NCBI GenBank assembly: GCA_963791905.1
Contig: CAWBTX010000002.1
Location: 62,001 to 126,000 of the forward strand
Source of the DNA: Gaiellasilicea sp963791905
GTDB lineage: Bacteria; Actinomycetota; Thermoleophilia; Gaiellales; Gaiellaceae
Length of the DNA: 64,000 nt
Direction of reading: 5' to 3'
The notes under the pieces were generated by a model. It did not search any database, was not told the origin of the DNA, and saw only the letters and a program-made list of their open reading frames with translations. The position numbers were made by a program, and so were the translations under genes. Below, piece by piece: positions 58,201 through 64,000 of this stretch. Positions within the stretch are counted from its first letter, which is position 1. Each line of letters begins with the position of its first letter.

Positions 58201-61079
58201 ACGCGGACGGCAGCGTCGCTCGCTTCGAGTACGACGCCCAGGGCCGCGTGGTCACGAGCCTCCTGCCGGGCGACGATCCGGCAGCCCCGCCGCGCACGTT
58301 GTCCTACGACGATGCGTCCGTGCCCAACGCGCGCCTGGCGTCCTTCCGGGCCTCGCCGGAGCCAGGCGACACCAGTGCCGCGGTGACCTACATCGACGGC
58401 CACGGCAGGGAGTTCCAGCAGCGGGTCGAGGAACGGCCCGGGCGCGTGCTGGTCTCCGCGCTGAGCCTGCGCAACCCGTGGGGTGAAGTGCGCCGCGAGT
58501 ACGAGCCCACGCAGGCGACGTCCCTCGCGTTCCGGCGACCCGCGACGCGCGGCCGGCCACACCGCGCGATGCGCTACGACGTGTGCGGCCGCGTCGTGGA
58601 GACCGTCGACTACGGTGGCGGCGTCTCGCGCGCGGAATACCGGCCATTCGCCGTGGTGCTGCGGGATGCCGACCGCTCCGAGACGCCGCGGCGCGAGGAG
58701 TTCGACGTCCTGCGCGCACGCACGCGCGTCGTGCAGGGGCTCGGCGGCGGCACGGTCGCGACGACGAGCTTCGACCTGAGCGCATCGGGAGACCTGCTAG
58801 CGGTGCGCGACGACTCCGGCACGCTGTGCACGAGCGAGTACGACCGCGCCGGCCGGCGGCTCGTGGCCGATCACCGCGAGGGCGGCCGCCGGCGCGCATT
58901 CTACGACGCGCGCGGCATGGCCATCGGCAGCCGCGACGCCAACGGCAACGACCTGCGCGCCGAGATCGACCCACAGGGCCGTCTCGTGCGGCTCGCGCTC
59001 GCCGACTCGGTCGTGGAGGAGTTCACCTATGACGACCCGGTGCGCAACGCGCTGGGACGGGTCGCCTCGGTGACCTACCCCGGCGGCCGCCAGGACTTCA
59101 CCTACGACACCGCCGGCCGCGTCCTGCAGCACGAGTACACGTTCGATGGCGCGGCGCGCCCGGAGTCGCTCTCCTACGAGTACGACGGCCTCGGTCGTGA
59201 GCTGGCGGTCACCCATACCGACGGGCGCCGGGTCGAGCGCGAACTGACCCCGAACGGTCGTGTGCGTGCCATCTCCGGGATCCTCGACGAGGTCGCCTAC
59301 GACGCCCGCGGGCTCCCCACCACGTTGCGCTACGGCAACGGAGTGGTGACCGAGGTCGAGTATGAGGCCGGCCCCGGGCGCGTCCGCCGCCAGCGCACCA
59401 TCGGCCCCGCGGGCCAGGTGCTGCACGACGTGACGTACGAGCGCGACGGGCTCGGGCTGCTCGTGCGCAGCGACGACACCACGCCCGGAGGCGCGGGCGT
59501 GCGTGAGTTCGCGTATGACCCGCTGGATCAGCTGCGCGAGGTCACCGAGAGCCATGCTCCCGGGCTCTCCTACACCTATGACGGCCACTACAACCTCGCA
59601 AGGCTCGGCGACACCGGCGCCACATTGCACCACGACGACCCCGACCGTCCATACCGCCTGACCGGGGTCACCCCGGCCGGCGGGTCGCTCGAGGCCGTCG
59701 ACCACGACCCGAACGGGAACGCTTCGAGCCGTGGAGCCCAGCGCTTCACCTACGACTACAAGCAGGCGCTGACGCGCTTCGAGAACGGCCGCGGGCTCGT
59801 CGCCGAGTACGGCTACGACCCGTTCGGCGCGCGCGTCTCCAAGCTCGTCGACGACGGGCAGGGGAGCGTCTCGCGCACGTTCTTCGTCGGCCAGGATGCC
59901 GAGGTGCGTGACGGCACCCCGACTCTGTTCGTGCGCATGGGCGAGCTGCGCGTCGCTGTGCTGACCCCCAACGGCACGCGTTTCGTGCACCCCGACCCGC
60001 TGGGCACGACGGCGTTCTTCACCGACGAGGCCGGCGCCAAGGTCGCCGCCATCGCGTACCTCCCGTTCGGCAACGTGGCCTCGAGCAGCGGCGACATCGA
60101 CCAGCGCGTCTTCGGCGCACACCCGTTCGACGCCGAGTCCGGCCTGTACTACATGCGTCGCCGCCACTATGACCCCGGCACGGCCTGCTTCCTGCAACCG
60201 GACCCCGTCGCGGTTCTGCGGCCGGAGCACTACCTCACGGTGCCGCGCGCGTTCCACCCGTACGCGTACGTCGGCAACGACCCGCTGAACAACGCTGACC
60301 CCAACGGCCTGTCGTTCTGGACCGTGTTCGGCGCGATCGCCGGCATGCTCCTCGCACTGCCCGCGTTCTCCATCGGCTTGATGACCGTGGGCTATTACAT
60401 CGCCGGGCGTTTCGGCCAGACGGACCTCGGAGAATTCGCGAAGGGCTTGATGATCGGCGCCAACGCATGGAGCAACGGCTTGCTGGGCGGACCCGCGCTG
60501 CAGGCGATCAACTTCCTCGCCGCGTTCGACGGCATCGCCGGCTCGCCCGCCTACAAGTCGGTTGCCGGCTGGTCGAGCTGGCTCTCGCCGATGTCCTGGA
60601 TCGCGACCGGCGTCGGCGCGGCCCTCTTCACGGTGGGCGCGATCTTCAGCCATGTGCTCGGCCAGCGCAACGAGGCCACATGGATGGGCCGGGCCACCCA
60701 CATCAACAAGGTCACGATCGAGTGGCAGACCGGCTCGATCGTCACGCGGGGTGGGGTGGCCCAGCCGTGGGCCGGCGCTCAGGGCTACAACCTCGGCAAC
60801 TTCATCTTCCTGGACCCGCACGCGTCGCTGGCGTACGGAAACGTCGCCGGGGGAGGAGACGTCGTCGGGCACGAGGCCGGCCACACCCTGAACGTGGCGG
60901 CCTTTGGCGGTATCTTCCACTTCATCGGCTTCGTCGACGAGATGATCTGGCCCAAGAGCGGCCAGATGGCGCTTGCGGAGCTATGGGCCGAGAGCAACAA
61001 CCCCACGCCATGGTGGTCAGATCCCCCACCGGGCCAGACCCCGACGACCCCGCAGCCTTGGTGGCTGATGTGGACCTGA
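55227..61079 (+). CDS. TcB-TcC-like fusion: SpvB/TcdB/RHS protein with metalloprotease-like C-terminus
   Basis: A 1950-residue protein. Residues 12-290 are SpvB (GEAFSINLNTGQGVYSYNLP, LGAFGLGWRLASRSISRRLD). VCBS/FG-GAP aspartate loops lie at 421, 478 and 533 (NRDGRVDAIASD, DMNGDGLPDIV, DVDGDGCADVV). The TcdB middle region is around 560-760 (QGILWTTNLPFPLTVVASSR). YD/RHS repeats run from 800 to 1640. The RHS core ends AYVGNDPLNNADPNGL at 1695. The last 255 residues carry two hydrophobic segments and GHEAGHTLN (zinc motif at 1882-1886). ATG 55227 follows AGGAG. In TcB-TcC the RHS shell encloses a cleaved toxic C-terminus. Confidence 0.82.
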   Translation: MSSPGTRSGVTAPPSGNGAASGLGEAFSINLNTGQGVYSYNLPLPEGRAGHGAKLALEYSHGSGLGAFGLGWRLASRSISRRLDFGLPGTEVAERFLDAGQELVETPDGSYAAARESAFTRYRRSAAGWLVEERNGVVHECGLEAAGRVADPDHPERVQEWLVERSLDASGNAIEHAYERDGGMAYPATVRWAAYELRFVYEERPDVRQDARAGFLRTQARRCSRIELFVDPGTEAERHTRTWSLSYEQDPTCGVSLLVAIALTSHGAAADGSQDVARAPIRLGYARFEPQAVHVSFMEAPAGADPPALDAADTALVTLDRAPLPGVLQVVNGEQWYWPNRGDGRWGEARPVAETPTIDSFGESGVLFADVDGSARAAMLVAGVQPVHGYFENGGEEGWSRFVAYPRGHAAAPPWSSGAVRLMDANRDGRVDAIASDTNAFTVWRNGGPDGWSEPVSHPIEDSDGPAGVDFADPLVHLGDMNGDGLPDIVRVRSGRVEYWPGLGDGNFGSRVVMASSPRLRGLSSDPGSVLLVDVDGDGCADVVRVSGTAMDVAMNQSGREFSELARIAPVPSALPGTLCSANMKGHAGAGLLWGTLRFGLPAYAQLEFVPDAPPYVLTAVDNGSGLRSELTYRSAIDDYLRDADQGILWTTNLPFPLTVVASSREVDSVSGQETVVEYSYHEGHFASSTRQFQGFRRTDRLERGDESRPDTLTVSHFLMDQERVPGHGPEHVELNGMLARSEVFALDGTPDETRAYRVEESDYVLEPLPTAPRAARPRAYVTVGARRTEDRERTDDLRGEETSYRYDANGDVVKVTTRGYGVRDGVAQPERVLVTEIEHATSATRHLVGLPARIVERDDAGAILRERRRYYDGPQFAGLPLGEADRGLLVREEQLVLAESEFAAHYEGMTAEELGYHTGPDADGTPSVLTDKECCAYDARGLKVARRDALGHEDAYEYDPDGLFRTLLRDGLGDTRYIYDRAVGHPTSIEYADGSVARFEYDAQGRVVTSLLPGDDPAAPPRTLSYDDASVPNARLASFRASPEPGDTSAAVTYIDGHGREFQQRVEERPGRVLVSALSLRNPWGEVRREYEPTQATSLAFRRPATRGRPHRAMRYDVCGRVVETVDYGGGVSRAEYRPFAVVLRDADRSETPRREEFDVLRARTRVVQGLGGGTVATTSFDLSASGDLLAVRDDSGTLCTSEYDRAGRRLVADHREGGRRRAFYDARGMAIGSRDANGNDLRAEIDPQGRLVRLALADSVVEEFTYDDPVRNALGRVASVTYPGGRQDFTYDTAGRVLQHEYTFDGAARPESLSYEYDGLGRELAVTHTDGRRVERELTPNGRVRAISGILDEVAYDARGLPTTLRYGNGVVTEVEYEAGPGRVRRQRTIGPAGQVLHDVTYERDGLGLLVRSDDTTPGGAGVREFAYDPLDQLREVTESHAPGLSYTYDGHYNLARLGDTGATLHHDDPDRPYRLTGVTPAGGSLEAVDHDPNGNASSRGAQRFTYDYKQALTRFENGRGLVAEYGYDPFGARVSKLVDDGQGSVSRTFFVGQDAEVRDGTPTLFVRMGELRVAVLTPNGTRFVHPDPLGTTAFFTDEAGAKVAAIAYLPFGNVASSSGDIDQRVFGAHPFDAESGLYYMRRRHYDPGTACFLQPDPVAVLRPEHYLTVPRAFHPYAYVGNDPLNNADPNGLSFWTVFGAIAGMLLALPAFSIGLMTVGYYIAGRFGQTDLGEFAKGLMIGANAWSNGLLGGPALQAINFLAAFDGIAGSPAYKSVAGWSSWLSPMSWIATGVGAALFTVGAIFSHVLGQRNEATWMGRATHINKVTIEWQTGSIVTRGGVAQPWAGAQGYNLGNFIFLDPHASLAYGNVAGGGDVVGHEAGHTLNVAAFGGIFHFIGFVDEMIWPKSGQMALAELWAESNNPTPWWSDPPPGQTPTTPQPWWLMWT

Positions 61080-61107
61080 CCGAGCGCGGGGCAGGTCGGC
61101 GCTCTTG

Positions 61108-61126
61108 GCCGCGGCGCCCCCGCGGC
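61108..61126 (+). terminator. Short hairpin after the Tc-like operon
   Basis: GCCGCG and CGCGGC flank a 7-base loop 28 bases after the toxin stop. It is a weak terminator candidate. The 196 bases to the NHL fragment hold no other structure I can support. Confidence 0.25.
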
Positions 61127-61275
61127 GAGATCCGGCGAAGCGTTCAGCCACGGATCGGGGCTACGCACTGTCTTCCACTCGCAGATGAGCACGCTGCAGA
61201 ACGCTCCCCCGAGCGACTCGCTCGAACTCGAAGCCTAACCGCGACACGCGCTGACTCGCCGGCGACGGCACGGAC

Positions 61276-61722
61276 GTGTCCAGCGGTGACGGCGGTCCTG
61301 CGGCGAACGCGCAACTGGACGAGCCGCACGACGTGACCTACGACGCCGCAGGGAATCTCCTGATCGCGGAGATCGCACGCGTCCGGCGGATCGATGCCGA
61401 GACCGGAACGATCGAGACGGCGTTAACGCACCCGGCCTTCAAGGTCGTCGCCGGGCCGTCCGGCACGTTCTTCCTTCTCTCCGGCAGCCCCAGCGGAGGC
61501 AAGGCGACCCAGGTGAACGCGAGCGGAGCGGTCGTGCGGGAGATCGGCACCGGCAAACTCGGGCGGCACGCCGACCGGGCGCCGATCGGCCGCGTCGGGT
61601 TCCTCCCGAGCGACGTGGAGCCGGTCGGAAGCGCGCTGCTCATCTCCCAGACGGAGCCCGTTCCCGCGATCCGACGCCTGGCCCCTGGCAGCTCGACGCT
61701 GACGACGCTGCTCCGAGGCTGA
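61276..61722 (+). pseudogene. NHL-repeat protein fragment
   Basis: 148 residues from GTG 61276, opening SSGDGGPAANAQLDEPHDVT and continuing YDAAGNLLIAEIARVRRIDA and GTIETALTHPAF. This is the middle and end of a secreted NHL beta-propeller protein whose intact forms begin well upstream with a signal peptide. An in-frame TGA at about 61252 closes the upstream side, and no ribosome site precedes the GTG. It looks 5'-truncated. It ends 1 base from the convergent cupin gene. Confidence 0.6.
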
Positions 61723-61723
61723 G

Positions 61724-62035
61724 CTACTCGATGGGCTGCGGCACTGACTGCGGCGAGTCGAGAAAGAACACGGTGATCTCCTCGTAAGGCACCTCACCGA
61801 CGTTGACGCCGCGGTGGACGCGATCGGTCGGCTCGTCCCAGTCCACCTGCCCGGGGGCGACCTCGACCCGGAGGCGCTCGCCGCCGTCGCGATACTCGAT
61901 CTCGAGGGCGTCGCCGCGCAGAGTGACCGTCACCCGATGGAACGGATCGCGGTGCCAGGGCATTGCCTCGCCGGGAGCAAGGCGGAGCCGCCTGACGAGG
62001 GTCGTACCGCGCTGGTGAAGGGTCTCCTCGGCCAT
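61724..62035 (-). CDS. Small cupin-like protein
   Basis: A 103-residue beta-barrel protein. LVRRLRLAPGEAMPWHRDPF and HRVTVTLRGDALEIEYRDGG form cupin motif 1, and HRGVNVGEVPYEEITVFFLD motif 2. ATG 62035 is preferred over the longer frame because homology starts at AEETLHQRGTTL. Its metal His positions look present (WHRD, HRG). The function is unknown. It converges on the NHL fragment. Confidence 0.75.
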   Translation of the reverse strand: MAEETLHQRGTTLVRRLRLAPGEAMPWHRDPFHRVTVTLRGDALEIEYRDGGERLRVEVAPGQVDWDEPTDRVHRGVNVGEVPYEEITVFFLDSPQSVPQPIE

Positions 62036-62078
62036 CGGCGATCTGAATGTTCGCCCGACCTCCGGTCGGTGCGGCCCT

Positions 62079-62843
62079 ATGCTCACCCAAATACCTGACG
62101 GGACCGAATACCTGCTCTGGCGGCACGCACTCACCGACGGCGAGGTGACGACGCTCTACGCCGTGCGGTACCCGGCCCGATCGACGCGAGCGCGCGTCGT
62201 GCACTTCCGCGGTACCGAGCGCCTCGACGTCTGGTGCGCCGCGAATGAGGTCGACGAGGCAATCATCGGCGGCTTCTTCCTGCGAGACCCCTACAGGCCG
62301 CTCGGCGACTTGTGGATCGACGGCAGCTCGGTCCCTCACGAGCCGATCCCCGGCCCTTACGCCCGGCGTCGCGCGTGCGTGGTCGTCGACGGTGGAGACA
62401 TACGCGTCATGCCACGCGAGGACGCGCCGCCGAGTCCGCAGGGCGATCTGCTCCATGCCGGACCGTTGCTCGTGCTCGACGGGGACGTGGTCTTCAGTGC
62501 CGGCGACGATCCGGAGGGCTTCTCCGCCGGCGCCGGGCAGTTCGACTCGGACATCACGGAGGGACGCCATCCACGGGCGGCACTCGGGATCTCGGACGAC
62601 GCCCTTGTGGCGGTCGCGTGCGACGGGAGGCGTTCGCGCGTCGACGGCGGACTGACGATGAGCGAGCTCGCCGACGTGATGGTCGAGCTCGGCGCTGTTA
62701 CGGCGATCAACCTCGACGGAGGCGGCTCCACCACACTCGTGCATCGCCGGCACCTGCTCAACCGGCCCTACTCGACCCAGGATCAGCCGGCCCCGGAGTC
62801 ACGGCCGATCGTCAGCGCGATCACCTTCGAGCCGCGGCATTAG
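62079..62843 (+). CDS. Phosphodiester glycosidase family (NAGPA-like) protein
   Basis: A 254-residue protein of the phosphodiester alpha-GlcNAcase-like fold. Key parts are GGFFLRDPYRPLGDLWIDGS, HPRAALGISDDALVAVACDG, GGLTMSELADVMVELGAVTA and INLDGGGSTTLVHRR, the family signature. There is no signal peptide, so it is probably cytoplasmic. ATG 62079 lacks a clear ribosome site. The substrate is unknown; polysaccharide or glycan phosphodiesters are typical for the family. Confidence 0.83.
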   Translation: MLTQIPDGTEYLLWRHALTDGEVTTLYAVRYPARSTRARVVHFRGTERLDVWCAANEVDEAIIGGFFLRDPYRPLGDLWIDGSSVPHEPIPGPYARRRACVVVDGGDIRVMPREDAPPSPQGDLLHAGPLLVLDGDVVFSAGDDPEGFSAGAGQFDSDITEGRHPRAALGISDDALVAVACDGRRSRVDGGLTMSELADVMVELGAVTAINLDGGGSTTLVHRRHLLNRPYSTQDQPAPESRPIVSAITFEPRH

Positions 62844-63771
62844 CCGTGACGCTCGAGTCGGCGTAGATCGCGGCCGTCTCTGCGGCGGCGTCGGCGATTC
62901 GCGAGCGCAGCTCGGGTGGGTCCAGCACCTCCGCCTCCGGCCCGTAGGCGAGGAGCACGCGAAAGGCATGGTTGAGCCCCTCGAACCGCGCGACCACGGT
63001 CGGGCGCTCGTCGTCCGCGATCACCCGGGCGCCGCGGAGGTACCGCACCTGGCTGCGCGGCACGCGCACCGTCACCTCGACCTGCGGCCGGCTCCGCTCG
63101 AAGGCCTCGGAGTGGCTCGCCCACGAGGCCGCGAGGTCGAAGTCCGGCGGGCGCACCGCCGGATCCGCGAGCTCCTTCGCCGAGACGATCCTCGAGACGC
63201 GGTAGACGCGCTCCTCTCCGCGGCGCCGGGCGAGCAGGTACCACACGCCCGCCTTGAGGATCAGGCCGAGCGGGTCGAGTCGGCGCGCGACGACGCGGGT
63301 GCCCTCGCGGTAGCGCATGTCGAGGCGGCGGCCGCGCCAGAGCGCTCCTGCGATCGCGGCCAGATGAGGGACTCGGTCCTCCTCACGGAACCAGCCGCGC
63401 ATGTCGACGTGGAAGAGCTGCGCGGCGCGACCCGCTCGGTCCTGCAGCTCCTCGGGCAGCGAGGCGAGGAGCTTCAGGCGCGCCGCGGCGAGCTCGCGTC
63501 CGAGACCGAGCTCCGCCGCCGGGCCGACGAAGAGCGCCTCGGCCTCGGTCGTGTCCAGCCCGGTGAGCTTCGTGCGGTAGCCGCGCTCGAGGCGATAGCC
63601 GCCGGCGGGGCCGCGGACGGAGACGATCGGCACCCCCGCAGCAGCCAGCGCCTGCGCATCGCGCTGCACCGTCCGCTCGGAGACCTCGAGCCGGTCCGCC
63701 AGCTCCTCGGCCGTGAGCTGCCCGCGAGTCTGAAGCACGAGGAGAAACGAGACGAGACGACTTGCGCGCAT
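62821..63771 (-). CDS. HTH and WYL domain transcriptional regulator
   Basis: A 316-residue DeoR/YafY-like regulator. The N-terminal winged helix is ELADRLEVSERTVQRDAQAL, with VRGPAGGYRLERGYRTKLTG as the wing. The middle WYL domain has LDMRYREGTRVVARRLDPLG and LKAGVWYLLARRRGEERVYR, then YRVSRIVSAKEL. The C-terminal WCX-like part ends ETAAIYADS. ATG 63771 is the first in frame. It is divergent from the alpha/beta hydrolase gene at 63833, its probable target, and overlaps the glycosidase gene's end by 23 bases. Confidence 0.88.
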   Translation of the reverse strand: MRASRLVSFLLVLQTRGQLTAEELADRLEVSERTVQRDAQALAAAGVPIVSVRGPAGGYRLERGYRTKLTGLDTTEAEALFVGPAAELGLGRELAAARLKLLASLPEELQDRAGRAAQLFHVDMRGWFREEDRVPHLAAIAGALWRGRRLDMRYREGTRVVARRLDPLGLILKAGVWYLLARRRGEERVYRVSRIVSAKELADPAVRPPDFDLAASWASHSEAFERSRPQVEVTVRVPRSQVRYLRGARVIADDERPTVVARFEGLNHAFRVLLAYGPEAEVLDPPELRSRIADAAAETAAIYADSSVTANAAARR

Positions 63772-63832
63772 CTTTTCAGAGTAATCCGTGAAGACGACAA
63801 GAGATGGCGGGTATGTGCGTTAGGTTCGACCC

Positions 63833-64000
63833 ATGCGCATCGTGCTCCAGTCGGGCCGTCGCATCGCCGTCCATCGCACGACCACGCACGCCGCCTGGCT
63901 GGTGGGCGACGGGAGCCCTCGCGGCACCGAGGAGCGCACGGTCGTCTTCTGTCACAGCGCCCCGGGAGCCGGCATCTTCGACCCCAACCCGGCGCAGACG
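63833..64000 (+). CDS. Alpha/beta hydrolase, N-terminal fragment cut by the window edge
   Basis: Fifty-six residues from ATG 63833: RIVLQSGRRIAVHRTTTHAA and then RTVVFCHSAPGAGIFDPNPA, the oxyanion-hole strand region of alpha/beta hydrolases. The gene leaves the window before the nucleophile elbow. It is divergent from a WYL regulator 61 bases away. A pairing like this often means the regulator controls the hydrolase. Confidence 0.65.
   Translation, partial: MRIVLQSGRRIAVHRTTTHAAWLVGDGSPRGTEERTVVFCHSAPGAGIFDPNPAQT

Noticed and set aside
55722..58562. 946-residue minus-strand ORF opposite the SpvB/TcdB region
   Set aside because: Antisense shadow; HAD/VAV-rich low-information sequence with no family motifs.
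58797..60920. 707-residue minus-strand ORF opposite the RHS part of the toxin gene
   Set aside because: Mirror frame of an intact, recognisable RHS gene; composition is typical of antisense frames.
51634..61079. Polymorphic (contact-dependent) RHS toxin with immunity gene instead of a Tc complex
   Set aside because: The SpvB/TcdB N-terminal half and the TcA-like partner fit Tc better, and no small immunity-like gene follows; only an NHL fragment lies downstream.

Overview
The window is about 64 kb of very GC-rich chromosomal DNA with actinobacterial habits: GTG and TTG starts, many genes that look leaderless, and dense TetR, MarR, PadR, ArsR, LuxR and ECF-sigma regulation. Other such habits are hydrolase-linked adenylate cyclase, NhaA-DsbA fusion and LAL-type LuxR proteins. 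A soil Actinomycetota of the Thermoleophilia type is the best guess, by inference only. I saw no rRNA, tRNA, CRISPR array, transposase, integrase or phage gene.

Layout. 0-2 kb: an ECF sigma factor cut by the window edge, divergent from an SDR epimerase, a small membrane protein and a SnoaL-like protein. 2-6 kb: a Tet(M)/Otr(A)-type translational GTPase with an upstream leader ORF, UspA with a coupled small membrane protein, TetR, and a YCII-cupin pair. 6-11.5 kb: a secreted sugar dehydrogenase, a site-2 protease with CBS domains, a drug-efflux MFS and its MarR. 11.6-17.2 kb: small enzymes, then TetR, an alpha/beta-hydrolase-glycosyltransferase fusion, SBP56 (methanethiol oxidase family) and a small membrane protein. 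17.3-28.6 kb: an RTX-like secreted protein, a flavin monooxygenase divergent from PadR-methyltransferase, a PH/SHOCT protein, a decayed GMC/phosphoesterase remnant, TOPRIM, MFS, GH15, and ArsR-AHSA1 next to broken YCII and ECF-sigma remnants. 28.7-38.2 kb: lipid kinase, an MFS-PAP2 fusion, PAP2, a broken cyclase, NhaA-DsbA, a broken PhoD and a methyltransferase. 38.3-44.5 kb: three consecutive secreted repeat proteins (TolB-like/DUF11, RTX-like with 837-nt repeats, glycine-rich). 44.5-51.5 kb: two convergent-style LAL regulators with a MarR between them, and an SMP-30 lactonase.

51.6-61.1 kb holds the standout: a two-gene Tc-toxin-like locus. A 1137-residue TcA-like protein carries TPR-like repeats, long helices and a TcB-binding-like end. 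It is followed 10 bases later by a 1950-residue SpvB/TcdB/RHS fusion of TcB-TcC type. That protein ends in a variable domain with membrane-like segments and an HEAGH zinc-protease motif. Both frames are intact. 61.2-64 kb: an NHL fragment, a cupin, a phosphodiester glycosidase, a WYL regulator and the start of an alpha/beta hydrolase.

Data quality matters here. About twenty genes between 1.4 and 50 kb change frame, and several breaks are repaired by adding or removing one G or C. Most are therefore probably consensus errors rather than mutations. The coordinates of those genes span the whole homologous region. The last 13 kb is almost free of this. No gap longer than about 250 bases lacks a gene.
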